Of a stretch of 64,000 nucleotides of DNA, positions 17,607 through 28,645 are shown piece by piece (within the stretch, counting starts at the first letter, position 1; each line of letters opens with the position of its first letter). The stretch comes from Eremothecium cymbalariae DBVPG#7215 (lineage: Eukaryota; Ascomycota; Saccharomycetes; Saccharomycetales; Saccharomycetaceae). The position numbers and the translations under genes are program-made. A model generated the notes under the pieces. It ran no database searches, was not told the origin of the DNA, and saw only the letters and a program-made list of their open reading frames with translations. The stretch is taken from positions 62,001-126,000 of the forward strand of contig NC_016450.1 of the NCBI RefSeq assembly GCF_000235365.1, given 5' to 3'.

Positions 17607-19232
17607 ATGAGTTTTTCTGACGACGAAGATTTTGACGATATTTACGGTGACGATAATAAGCAAAAATCTGTGACGAACGACAGCAGCAGCACCAACAACA
17701 ATGTGGTTGCCGAAGAGCATAAGGCGGAGGAATCTGTAGTCAAAAACGAACAACCTCAGAATGAGGAATCCAGCGCGGCGACTGCTTCCGGCGGTATTGC
17801 TGGCGCCGGAAACCCCCCATCTTCTTCTTTAGACCAATTGGCTGCCCTTCAAGTCTTATCGTCCAATCTGAACCAGCTACAACAACAATCTACAAGTAAT
17901 AGCTCAAATAATAATACTACTAATTCTTCTGATAGCACAAATAATGATTCTAATAAAGGCATTGCGCAGGATCAGCTGCTTGCACAGGCGATGCCTGACT
18001 TGTCACAGTTGCAGCAATTGCAACAGACGATGACCCAATTACAACAGCAGGCTGCGCCTCTTACCGCCCAGCAGCAAGAGGCTAGGCAGGTGAAGGCGGA
18101 TCTCTCTCGTGATATAAACAAGATGTTTATTGGCGGTTTGAATTGGGAAACCACAGAAGACAACTTACGTGAATATTTTTCCAAATATGGAACGGTCACT
18201 GAAGTAAAGATTATGCGCGATGGTACAACCGGTAGGTCGAGAGGTTTTGGGTTTTTATCATTTGCGGATGCTTCAAGTGTGGACGAAGTTGTTAAAACTC
18301 AGCATATATTAGATGGTAAGGTCATTGATCCTAAACGGGCAATTCCAAGGGAGGAACAGGATAAGACCGGAAAGATTTTTGTTGGTGGTATTGGTCCAGA
18401 TGTAAGACCGAAAGAATTTGAAGAGTTTTTCTCAGAGTGGGGGTCTATCATAGATGCCCAACTTATGTTGGATAAAGATACAGGCAGATCTAGGGGATTT
18501 GGGTTTATTACATATGATTCTCCTGATGCTGTCGATAGGGTTTGTCAAAATAAGTTCATTGAGTTCAAGGGAAAGAGAATTGAGATAAAACGCGCTGAAC
18601 CAAGACAGGTCCAGAAACAGAGGACCACTAACCCCTCGCCTACCACTCAGTCAGGGACATTTAGTAATAACGGTCAAACCACACAACCGCAGCCGCAGCC
18701 GCAACCACAGCAACAGCAATTCCAAATGATGACTAACCCTATGATTGCTAACCCAATGTTCAACCCACAAGCCATGGCCGATTATTATTCGAAAATGCAA
18801 GAATATTATCAGCAATCTGGTATCGATTATAGTCAGATGTATCAACAGCAAATGCAGCAGATGCAGCAGATGATGTCGATGATGAGTGGTACGGGCAATG
18901 CAGTGGGAACTATGCCCCCGGCACCAAATGGTGCTTCTCCTCCAGGAGATGATGGCAACGGTGTTCCCACTATCGGTGAGGACTCTTCGTCTAGTTCATC
19001 TGGCAAGGACAACAACGAAAAAGAATCATCTAATACACGTCATGATTCTTACGGTAACAGAGATAGAGAAAGGTCCCCAGATTCTCGTAGGGGTCATAGA
19101 AACTATAATAATGATCGGGAAGATGGTCATGGTTTCCGTCGCGAAAACCGTGATCGTGGCTTTCGTGGTCGTGAGCGCCGTGGCGGTGGATATGGTCGAG
19201 ACAGACGTGGTTACCACCCATATTCCAGATAA
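17607..19232 (+). CDS. HRP1: HRP1/NAB4, hnRNP of cleavage factor IB
   Basis: RNA-binding protein of the mRNA 3'-end cleavage factor, which binds the UA-rich efficiency element and shuttles with exported mRNA. 541 aa (S. cerevisiae 534 aa, YOL123W). An Asp/Asn/Gln-rich N-terminus is followed by two RRMs: RRM1 starts at residue 172 (KMFIGGL ... RGFGFLSF), RRM2 at residue 256 (KIFVGGI ... RGFGFITY). Then comes a Gln/Met/Asn-rich low-complexity segment (about residues 335-430) and an RGG/RDR-type C-terminus (GFRGRERRGGGYGRDRRG), the target of Hmt1 arginine methylation in S. cerevisiae. ATG at 17607 follows an A-rich context. Confidence 0.96.
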   Translation: MSFSDDEDFDDIYGDDNKQKSVTNDSSSTNNNVVAEEHKAEESVVKNEQPQNEESSAATASGGIAGAGNPPSSSLDQLAALQVLSSNLNQLQQQSTSNSSNNNTTNSSDSTNNDSNKGIAQDQLLAQAMPDLSQLQQLQQTMTQLQQQAAPLTAQQQEARQVKADLSRDINKMFIGGLNWETTEDNLREYFSKYGTVTEVKIMRDGTTGRSRGFGFLSFADASSVDEVVKTQHILDGKVIDPKRAIPREEQDKTGKIFVGGIGPDVRPKEFEEFFSEWGSIIDAQLMLDKDTGRSRGFGFITYDSPDAVDRVCQNKFIEFKGKRIEIKRAEPRQVQKQRTTNPSPTTQSGTFSNNGQTTQPQPQPQPQQQQFQMMTNPMIANPMFNPQAMADYYSKMQEYYQQSGIDYSQMYQQQMQQMQQMMSMMSGTGNAVGTMPPAPNGASPPGDDGNGVPTIGEDSSSSSSGKDNNEKESSNTRHDSYGNRDRERSPDSRRGHRNYNNDREDGHGFRRENRDRGFRGRERRGGGYGRDRRGYHPYSR

Positions 19233-19538
19233 CTGATTGTTAAAGAACTAAAAACATGATATAGTATTTAGCGGAACACAAAGTGGACATATTTTTTTAT
19301 ATCGTTTTAGCTTTCTCATAAAAACGACCCTGTATAGTATTCTTCCTCCAGTATCCCTCCTCCAGGTATATTCGCAGTGAAGATGCGATTATCGATTCAC
19401 AATAAAAAAGGGCCTTGCCATTTTACTGCGAGATTAGGTTCTTTTTAAGACATGCTGCTAAAAAGCCGGATAATAATTGTATAGTTTTCTATTTAAGTTA
19501 CAAAAATGTGGACATTTGTAGTATAATTCATATAGTAA
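19233..19538. other. HRP1-SMF1 convergent intergenic
   Basis: These 306 bp lie between two convergent 3' ends and are AT-rich with polyadenylation-like TA/T runs. Nothing else was recognised. Confidence 0.7.
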
Positions 19539-21170
19539 TTAATTCAAGCTGCCGTGCGCGACCCCCAATTGGACAATTGAGTAGACGTTCAACACTGATA
19601 TAAAAATCCAGATCGCGACAGCCACTGTTGTCGTCATCCAACTATTAGACATATCAACACATTTCCTTATCACCTGACTTTCATGATCCTCTTCATCTTC
19701 ATCTTCATCTTCATCATCAGTCTCATGTTCCAAACTATCGCATCGCACTCTCATGATAGATTTCTTGGATGTAAAATAAATTAGCGGCGCAGTTAGAAAA
19801 GGTAGAAGAATAGACAAGACAACCTGTGATGCATTAAGAGCCATTGATAACCCAGTTTTACCCACAGATAGTGAAATAATTAAGCAAGGGATGATTGCTA
19901 TTCCTCTAGTTAATACTCTTCTTTTCCACGGAGTAATAGTCCATTTTATGTGCCCTTCACATACTATTTGACCAGCAATAGTACACACTATACCAGCCGA
20001 TTGGCCTGAAAAGAGTAATGCTAACATAAATATTGTACCTGCTGCTGGTGTAAGTGACTTTGAAAGTAGTGCATGAATGGTATACAAATCTGCATCAAGA
20101 GCTTCCTCAGTACCATACAAAGAGGCACCGGCAATAATTAAAATGGCACAGTTAACAAACAATGCAAAGGTGACCAAAGTAATCGCAACCTCTATTATCG
20201 AGTACTTCATTGCATATCTGATTGCATGTATCGTGGGTCTGTAGTTGAGATACTTGGCATCCCTTTCTAAGGATGTATCCTTCTTTTTCTCATTTGTACT
20301 TCCATCATCACTGCTTAAATCCATACTATAATGGCCGTGTTTAACATCGTATTCCAATAGCCTTGGTTGCACAATACCCGATCCCAAAAATAGAGAATGG
20401 GGCATCACAGTAGCACCTAAAATTGCAGTTGCCGTGTACATTCCACCATTTTCGAAAGCCTCCTTTGAGGGCAGAAAGCCTCTTAGTACCTTACTAACCG
20501 AAGTGCCAGATGGTATGTATGCTAATTCAACACACAAGCATATAGTCACTGCGAACACCAACATTGCAACACACATCTCAAAAATCCGCACTAGACGCAT
20601 GGATGATGAGCTGACACCGTATGCTAGCAAAACCAAAAACACATCAGCACAAGTGATGCAGATTCCAGCCGGCAGTGGGATCTTCATCAGGATATTGAGA
20701 GCCACAGCACCACCAATAACTTCCGCCACATCAGTGGCAATAATCGCAGCCTCCGCAAACAAGTAAATGCACAGATTTATCCACTGGGGAAGAAACTCCC
20801 TGCACGCCCTAGAAAGATCTAAACCAGTAACCGTTCCCAATTTAACACATAAACTTTGCAGAAATACAGCTATTAGTCCCGAATACAAGACAACGTACAG
20901 TAAAGCAAATTGATTACTAGCACCCGCACTGACACCTGTAGCATAGTTCCCAGGATCCATATATGCAACCGAAATCATTAACCCTGGCCCCACAAACTTC
21001 AAGTATTTTAAAGCAGCCCTCTTGAGTTTATTCTCCCAAGAACCTGACCTACCTGCGCCCTCGTTTTCTAACATAAAACTAGAATTAGAAACCAGCTCAA
21101 CATCCTGCTTCTTCCAGAACCGACGCACCTTCCTTGGAAGATGTTCTATTACCTCTTCTCCTTGACTCAT
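19539..21170 (-). CDS. SMF1: SMF1-type NRAMP manganese/metal transporter
   Basis: Proton-coupled divalent metal transporter of the NRAMP family, 543 aa from the ATG at 21170 (an in-frame TTG lies at 21185). About 11-12 membrane segments. The metal-binding DPGNYATGVSAGAS in the first helix (YMDPGNYATG) and the MPHSLFLGSGIVQPR motif in helix 6 are intact. An acidic His-containing loop (HETDDEDEDEDEEDHES) lies near the C-terminus. S. cerevisiae SMF1 (YOL122C, 575 aa) is in the same place beside HRP1 and RPS19A. SMF2 is a less similar alternative. Confidence 0.93.
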   Translation of the reverse strand: MSQGEEVIEHLPRKVRRFWKKQDVELVSNSSFMLENEGAGRSGSWENKLKRAALKYLKFVGPGLMISVAYMDPGNYATGVSAGASNQFALLYVVLYSGLIAVFLQSLCVKLGTVTGLDLSRACREFLPQWINLCIYLFAEAAIIATDVAEVIGGAVALNILMKIPLPAGICITCADVFLVLLAYGVSSSSMRLVRIFEMCVAMLVFAVTICLCVELAYIPSGTSVSKVLRGFLPSKEAFENGGMYTATAILGATVMPHSLFLGSGIVQPRLLEYDVKHGHYSMDLSSDDGSTNEKKKDTSLERDAKYLNYRPTIHAIRYAMKYSIIEVAITLVTFALFVNCAILIIAGASLYGTEEALDADLYTIHALLSKSLTPAAGTIFMLALLFSGQSAGIVCTIAGQIVCEGHIKWTITPWKRRVLTRGIAIIPCLIISLSVGKTGLSMALNASQVVLSILLPFLTAPLIYFTSKKSIMRVRCDSLEHETDDEDEDEDEEDHESQVIRKCVDMSNSWMTTTVAVAIWIFISVLNVYSIVQLGVAHGSLN

Positions 21171-22155
21171 CTTCAAATATGTCAAGCTTTTCTATTTTTT
21201 TAATGCAATGATGCGACGCTATTATAAATGATTATTATATCTGTGGACAATAAAAAGACAACAGTATGGCCGTCGTACTCCTAATAAACGACTACTTCTC
21301 AACCTTCTTCAAAATACCGTCTAACCTCAGCTATCACCTCTTGGTCCTCCACTTTCTAGCATATGTTTACGAATAATTTGTGACTTTTATGTTGGTCTTA
21401 AGCCATCTTTCGGAATGAATCGCTTTTTAATAAATTTCAAAATTATAAAAGGTTCCGCCGGGGCCAATTATCGTTTTATTTTAAGAAACGGAATGGGTGC
21501 AAAGTTTAGTTGGGGTTTGTAGAATTATCCAAGTATAGTGGTTCCCTTGGTTCGAAAGTCCCTGAACAGGGAGTGTATTTACCAATTAGGGACTTCCTAG
21601 AAGCGTTCCATTTATTCGTGTATAATAGATAAATATATATATTGTACTAGTAATTAATTTTAGATGCCAAGCTCAGCAGGGTACAATGCCTAAGGGCAGG
21701 CCAGAGCGAGAGGACGTTGGACCGGATTTATGGTGAAAAAGCTATTGGTAATGTTTGAGAAGGTTAAAGGAGTGGATATGGCCTGCTTGCGGGTGTGCAT
21801 TACTGCATATAACCATAGATATTGATGAGTTCATTGAGATTATCGGTTTCCCACCAGGTCGGATTCAGTAGCTACTTCTGACGAGAGAGATCAGCGTAAG
21901 TCACGTGTTAGCTTAGAACTGCTCGTCACGTGTGCAGATAATGCTTTGTTCAGGATCAGTTACTGCTTATATAGTTTCTAATCTGGCCAATTACCTTGAG
22001 AAAACATCGAATACTCTGGCAATAGTCTGACAATCTGATACGCCGCTGCTTGGTTTGATTATCGTAACTTTCCAGGTCTTCTTTTAATTTCAGGCACATG
22101 GCAAACCTCGTTGAGTATATGAAGTATCTCAGCTTCATGTGATATCAAGTTTACT
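21171..22155. other. SMF1 upstream region to tRNA-Ile
   Basis: No gene was recognised in these 985 bp. There are two E-box cores (TCACGTG near 21901 and 21926), a small hairpin TCCCTG/CAGGGA near 21569-21582, and AT-rich tracts. The region next to a tRNA is a usual place for LTR remnants, but I could not recognise any LTR ends. Confidence 0.6.
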
Positions 22156-22229
22156 GGTTCCTTGGCCCAGTTGGTTAAGGCACCGTGCTAATAACGCGGG
22201 GATCAGCGGTTCGATCCCGCTAGGAACCA
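22156..22229 (+). tRNA. tRNA-Ile (anticodon AAT)
   Basis: A 74-nt intronless tRNA. Acceptor stem GGTTCCT pairs fully with AGGAACC, and the discriminator base is A. D-arm GGCCCAGTTGGTTAAGGC, anticodon loop CTAATAA (anticodon AAT), variable region, and T-arm with B-box GGTTCGATCC are all present. A T-run directly after the gene (22230-22234) is the RNA polymerase III terminator. Apart from the acceptor stem, the body is essentially that of S. cerevisiae tRNA-Ile(AAU). Confidence 0.98.
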
Positions 22230-22456
22230 TTTTTGCACTGCTACTTTTCAGTAGTGCGGCAGTATTATATAAAATGAATGGAACATAATACAGTACAGGA
22301 CTAGTATGTAGGCGCACAATTCCAAGAGGACTCAGACAATGCTCGACAAATGCCCAGTAATTCTGCTGTTTATATGTCAATGGTACGATATATTTTATTA
22401 TACGTTTAAACACGAGAAAAGAGAATACTTAAAGTACAAACTTATAGCTTGCTTGC

Positions 22457-23371
22457 TTATTCTTCGTCTTCTTCCAAAGTTTGAGCAGCAATACGGTCCA
22501 AATCTCTCTGACCGTTTTCAGAGATTCTTCTACCACCCTTTGGAGAGATCTCGACAACACCAATTTTTTCCAAAGCTTGCAAAACCCTTCTGTTGATCGA
22601 TCCAGAAGCATCAACGTGCTTGAATGGTCTGACACCTCTGTTCTTGGCACCACCATACAACTTGTTCAACTTACCAACACCAACTTGTTTTCTCAAGTAT
22701 ATGTGTCTAGCAACGGAGGCGGCTCTCTTGTAGAACCAGCCTTCAGAATCCTGTGGTGGCATTTCATTGCCAGCAGATGTCTTGACAATGTCAACGTAAC
22801 CTGGTACTTCCAACTTACCTTGTCTTTGCAAGAAAGAAGCGTAAGCGTTGATGAAATCTTGAGCTGGAACGTCTCTGTATAGAAAATGTTAGTAAAAACT
22901 GAACACGACTCAATATACTGGTGCGTATGTTGATACCGATACTTTTTTTGTTTGAAGGATCGACCAATATGTTGATGATGTATTTTCTAGTGCACAGCCC
23001 AAGTTCCTGATAGCTGTAGTAGATTGAGAATCTACCCTGGTCCATTATAATCTAAGCACATGCACGGTCCATAACGCCCACATATCCCACTGTATATTCC
23101 AACTTCGATGGCAACTCCAAAAAGGTACTGCTGTATAATTAAAGTCCTGTACTGTACGTTTGCAAGTGCCTCATTTTCCCATACTGTATCTGGCAAACAG
23201 CTGCCAGTTGCTCAACGCTGCCACATGTGCTACCACTTTTATTATCATACAGATATCCCATTTCGCTATAATATCGTCCTCTCACGTCCTTCAACACCAC
23301 ACACTATAAGTATCGCATACCATTTAAAAAATCATTCACTTTAGTACGTACCTAACGGAAACACCTGGCAT
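22457..23371 (-). CDS. RPS19: RPS19 (eS19), 40S ribosomal protein, two exons
   Basis: Small-subunit protein eS19, needed for 18S rRNA 3'-end maturation. Exon 1 is 23371-23352 (20 nt: MPGVSV plus two bases) and exon 2 is 22874-22457. Splicing gives MPGVSVRDVPAQDFINAYA and a 145-residue protein, one residue longer than in S. cerevisiae, ending QTLEEDEE. Conserved segments GWFYKRAASVARHIYLRKQVGVGKLN and ISPKGGRRISENGQRDLDRIA are intact. It matches RPS19A/B (YOL121C/YNL302C) beside RPL18. A Rap1 site lies about 403 bp upstream, with a GC-rich island in between. Confidence 0.97.
22875..23351 (-). other. RPS19 intron with GTACGT donor
   Basis: The 477-nt intron on the minus strand starts GTACGT at 23351 (not the usual GTATGT), has branch site TACTAAC (22888-22894) and ends TACAG at 22875. 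Joining restores codon AGA (Arg7). Confidence 0.93.
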
Positions 23372-23456
23372 TTTTATTTATTGATCTCCTTTTGCTACTC
23401 TATGCACCTCTCGACTAACGGTGTTCTTCTAAAAGTATCGAAAAGATCCCATTTTC

Positions 23457-23745
23457 ACAGGCGCCTGGGTTAGGCGGGCTCGTCAGTGGTGAAGCTGAGC
23501 GGACCACGCTGGGCCTGGGCTGAGTTCCGCTAGGCTCGACTGGGCTCAGCTAGGCTGGGTCGGAGAGAGAAGGCTCTGCCAATTGCATTGCAGGAGCGGG
23601 AATCCTTGCGCGTGAGCAGGAAAGCAGCAGCCTGGGCCGACGGGACCCTGGGCAGGCAGAGCAGCCTGGAAGCCGGGAAGAGTCCTGCGTCGAGCCTAGC
23701 CGACAGCTCCTAGGCGGAAAGAAATGGTCAGCTCAGCGCGCGAGG
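23457..23745. other. GC-rich island upstream of RPS19
   Basis: About 290 bp with GC around 60-65% by eye. It is filled with CTGGGCT, GCTAGGCT and CAGCTAGGCT variants and GGCAGGCAG. It lies between the RPS19 start codon (23371) and a Rap1 site (23774-23786), mirroring the arrangement at RPL25. No open reading frame of interest was seen. Confidence 0.7.
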
Positions 23746-23773
23746 ATAATCACAAATATTTTCAAATTAATAA

Positions 23774-23786
23774 TATGTATGGGTGG
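23774..23786 (-). promoter_or_regulatory. Rap1 site upstream of RPS19
   Basis: Minus strand CCACCCATACATA matches the Rap1 consensus ACACCCATACATT except at the second-from-start type edge positions. It is 403 bp upstream of the RPS19 ATG, in gene orientation. Confidence 0.7.
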
Positions 23787-24102
23787 AGCAGTCACATGCA
23801 CTAGATCCATCGTTCGTATTGTGGACTATCGGCGACAGAAATATGAAATCGTAATATAGTCTTCCATCAGCGTTAAGTAGCAAAAGAATACGTTGGACAA
23901 CTAGTCCTTCTTGCCCCTCTCCATACGGAGGCTGCAAATTCTACTCTCCCTTTACTATATCTATACAAAAAGTAGTTTGTCAAAAAAATGTAGAAGTGTT
24001 TCCTTTGAGTAAAGTTTATTATTACTATATATTATACAGCAATGAATTAGATGAGGCGAGGAAGCACAAAATAGAAGGATTAGTAGCACTAACTCATCTA
24101 AC

Positions 24103-25645
<1,543 letters not shown>

Positions 25646-27100
25646 TTAAAACTTGGATATACGGAAACCTACACACAGGGTACGAGAAAGTATGTAGCAT
25701 AAACCTCCAGCTAGCATCAGCATGGAGGTGAAGATGATAAAATTATTGTAATTTTGTATAGTTCCTTCTCCTATAATGGCGCCACCTATTGGTATAATGG
25801 GTAGTGTCATCGCAGCAGTAAGCAAGTATGCTGTAGAATATTTCTTACCGAAGTCGCTTGTTTTACAAATCTGACCTATGCAGACTGGGGTTAGAGAGAA
25901 AACAGAGCCTATTAGGAAGCCATATATGACGGCATATACCCACATAACCGTAGAGTGGTTACCAAATGGCAACCACATGCATAGATTAACGATGGCTGCG
26001 AAAATCGAGGTGAATATGACCACGTTGAATCTTCCGAAATAGGTATCTGCTAGATATCCAGGTATGTATCTACCGAAGATACCGCCGGCATTGATAACGG
26101 TAAGAAGTGTGTAGCTCATTGATTCCGAGTAGCCTCTAGCAACCATATAAGATGAGATGTAGGTAGCGGTCATGCAAATGGAGTTCTCTGCAAGAGAAAA
26201 GGAGATGGTGCACCATAGGAAGCGTTGGTCGAGGAAGTAACGCCAGTTGAAGGAATTTGAGAGATAGTAGCGATAGGCCTCTTTGTATGAGTTGAAGGGG
26301 GTGCATTTTGGTTTCACACGCTCACGTGTGAATATTGAAGCTAATGTCATGCAGAACAGGCAAATCAGGGCGAGGATTCTAATAGCCCATACGTAACCAA
26401 CTTGGACATATAGTTTACGGAGGGTAATTGGGATTATAATGCCCCCAATAGAACTGCCGACCGTGGCTAAGCTAGTGGCGGCGGCTCTCCTTTCGTTGAA
26501 CCATGTTGCCACACTCGAGATGAGTGGTGTAGTGAGAATTCCGGCAGCGCAGCCACACATTATAGAAAAACTTGCAATAAAATGCCATACCTCTGTGCCC
26601 ATCGACATAAAGAATATACCTAGAACGTAAAGTGCACCACCGACAATGACAGCCTCTCTGGCCCCGTTTCGATCGAAATAAGCGCCACTAAATACGCAGC
26701 ATGCGCTGCACACCGTCAAATGGATAGAAAATATCCATGACACCGCCGTGGGCTTTACCCCAGCTAATTGGTGCTTAGAAATATACCCTTCTATCGCCCC
26801 CAGTGAATTGAACATCCCCCATATTGGAAAAATACCCATGAAAGCTCCAAACACTACCAGCCATGCCTGCCACCCTCCATCAGGGTAGTACTCATCATCA
26901 GTCTCATACCGCCCACACTTGCTGTCATCTCCCTCATTATCATTAGAAAGCACAAGTGTAAAATGCTGCACATTAATCCCATCTCGTCCAGTCTCCAGCT
27001 TTTTTTCCAATGAATTCTTATCTGATTCCAAGTCTCCAAGCTGCTGTTTTTCTAAATCTTCTGCAAGCATTTGAAGATCTGAGTTTCTGTTCGATGACAT
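25646..27100 (-). CDS. MCH4: MCH4-like monocarboxylate-type MFS permease
   Basis: Major facilitator superfamily protein of the MCT/Mch group, 484 aa from the ATG at 27100 (in-frame TTG at 27133). An acidic cytosolic N-terminus leads to YYPDGGWQAWLVVFGAF, the conserved MCT start motif before TM1, then about 12 membrane segments. The FDRNGAREA loop between TM2 and TM3 and the GRYIPGYLADTYFGRFN loop between TM8 and TM9 are family landmarks. The S. cerevisiae neighbour of RPL18A is MCH4 (YOL119C, 501 aa). Yeast Mch proteins do not carry classical monocarboxylates, and Mch5 moves riboflavin, so the substrate here is unknown. Confidence 0.85.
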   Translation of the reverse strand: MSSNRNSDLQMLAEDLEKQQLGDLESDKNSLEKKLETGRDGINVQHFTLVLSNDNEGDDSKCGRYETDDEYYPDGGWQAWLVVFGAFMGIFPIWGMFNSLGAIEGYISKHQLAGVKPTAVSWIFSIHLTVCSACCVFSGAYFDRNGAREAVIVGGALYVLGIFFMSMGTEVWHFIASFSIMCGCAAGILTTPLISSVATWFNERRAAATSLATVGSSIGGIIIPITLRKLYVQVGYVWAIRILALICLFCMTLASIFTRERVKPKCTPFNSYKEAYRYYLSNSFNWRYFLDQRFLWCTISFSLAENSICMTATYISSYMVARGYSESMSYTLLTVINAGGIFGRYIPGYLADTYFGRFNVVIFTSIFAAIVNLCMWLPFGNHSTVMWVYAVIYGFLIGSVFSLTPVCIGQICKTSDFGKKYSTAYLLTAAMTLPIIPIGGAIIGEGTIQNYNNFIIFTSMLMLAGGLCYILSRTLCVGFRISKF

Positions 27101-27844
27101 CCGATAAATTTCAGCTTGAACAAAAAGATCCAAGAAAAAGAAGAAGCTGCTATTTTCTGATCGAACTCGGCTGTCCTTATATTACAGCATCCATATACAT
27201 CCCCATACCATACTTTTATAATTCCTGTGCCCCTATATACTCTCTACACTGACACTACAATTCGCTCCATATAACAATTCATGCACATGCTTCTTTTTTG
27301 ACACCGTTATGGTCCTCTGCTTCGTGAATTACTCACCAGCCTGACAAAAAGCCCACGCCAGGACAACGAAGAGAGCACCAAGAGTCAAAAATGAGAAGAC
27401 ATCCGTTTGTAGCAAGTCGCTATAGTATTAAACTGCTAGATCTGGAAGTTAACATCCACTAACTGCGTTGCGGCTTTAAATAGAATCCAGTTTCTTCGAA
27501 AAGTTAACACGAGTCAAATAGAAGGACCGCATGTGTACAGTTTCAGAACGCATATGTATATAGATAGTCATTACAGAGTTTACAAAGCAGAGTCAATGTC
27601 TTCGAGAGACGAGCAGGGGCCGTTTCACCTCATTGTACTCGGGTTTTGCTCGAGGATATGATAGAATGGTACTAGTAGTTAGCAGCTGCAGCTGCAGTCG
27701 GAGATTGGTGATAAAAAGAAAGCTGAAGCGAGTAAAGAGCACCGTGATCCATTTGGATGGGCACGGCGGACCAGGAGCAGACAGACGGAAACAAAACTAT
27801 ACCTGAAATGACATTTCTGGAATGGAGACAAAAATTTTAGTCAA
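27101..27844. other. MCH4 upstream / peroxiredoxin downstream region
   Basis: No gene was recognised in these 744 bp. There is a perfect 14-bp palindrome GCAGCTGCAGCTGC (near 27684) and a GC-richer patch (27740-27790). The remainder is ordinary AT-rich promoter sequence for MCH4. Confidence 0.6.
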
Positions 27845-28414
27845 TCACAAGGCGCTGAGGACGGTTTCAGCAGTCGAGAATTTGAGACCTATTTTGTCTG
27901 GCTCGAGGAATTGGTTCAAAACTTTACCGTCTTTGACTATGAGGGCATAACGAGATGATCTCTCATTGCCAAATATTTTCTTTGAATCGAATAGTTTACC
28001 GGCTGCCTTGGCGAATTCTCCCTGGGTGTCGGCAAGAATTCTCAAATCTGGAGGGCAGTTTAACTGGCTTGCCCATGCTTTAGTGACGAATGGATCGTTG
28101 ACACAGGTTATAAGGACTTGGGAGATCCCTTTAGCTTTGAAATCATCGAGCAGATTGATAAATCCTGGGACGTGAGCCGAAGAACAAGCAGGAGAGAAGG
28201 CGGCAGGAACACCCACGATGATAAACTTCCCATTGGTGACTTCCTTTCCTATATCGACGTCATTTCCAGGGGATGATTCGTAGATGCCTTTTAGGCCAGT
28301 TGGGATGGTGTCGCCTATTTTGAACAGAGCAGGAGTGAAAACTTTGAAGCCACGTACAGCCGTGTAATTTAAAAGACGGGGTGTGATCCTGAACGATCCT
28401 AAAAACATCGTCAT
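27845..28414 (-). CDS. Prx5/Ahp1-type peroxiredoxin, probably mitochondrial
   Basis: Thiol peroxidase of the Prx5 class, 189 aa. The redoxin core starts around residue 31 (FKIGDTIP). The peroxidatic Cys is Cys77 in VPAAFSPACSSAHVPGF; Pro70, Thr/Ser74 and the later Arg in SSRYALIV fit the family. Cys104 (LITCVND) and Cys119 (QLNCPPD) are other cysteines. The N-terminal 30 residues are basic and hydroxylated (MTMFLGSFRITPRLLNYTAVRGF in sense), without acidic residues, suggesting a mitochondrial presequence, unlike cytosolic S. cerevisiae Ahp1. No equivalent is known to me at this position (between YOL119C and YOL117W) in S. cerevisiae. Confidence 0.88.
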   Translation of the reverse strand: MTMFLGSFRITPRLLNYTAVRGFKVFTPALFKIGDTIPTGLKGIYESSPGNDVDIGKEVTNGKFIIVGVPAAFSPACSSAHVPGFINLLDDFKAKGISQVLITCVNDPFVTKAWASQLNCPPDLRILADTQGEFAKAAGKLFDSKKIFGNERSSRYALIVKDGKVLNQFLEPDKIGLKFSTAETVLSAL

Positions 28415-28645
28415 TTTACTTGGTGAATATAGAAGGAGTCTTTAGAGTTTGTACTATGTATATGCGAAGAAGTGTGTGTCTGTGTGTCTTGAAAAGTTCA
28501 GCGCAGGCCGGAAACACTTAAGCAAAACGGTGAAGGTTTCGCGGAGAGGATGTGCAATTTGACTAAGATATTCAGTAGGTTAACAGCATATTTGATTGGT
28601 GGGGGTGAGCGCTAGGAACCATATAGATAGAAAGCGTTGGCGAAT

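Noticed and set aside
21540..21660. Possible solo LTR near the tRNA
   Set aside because: I could not find TG...CA ends, a target duplication or similarity to a known Ty LTR.
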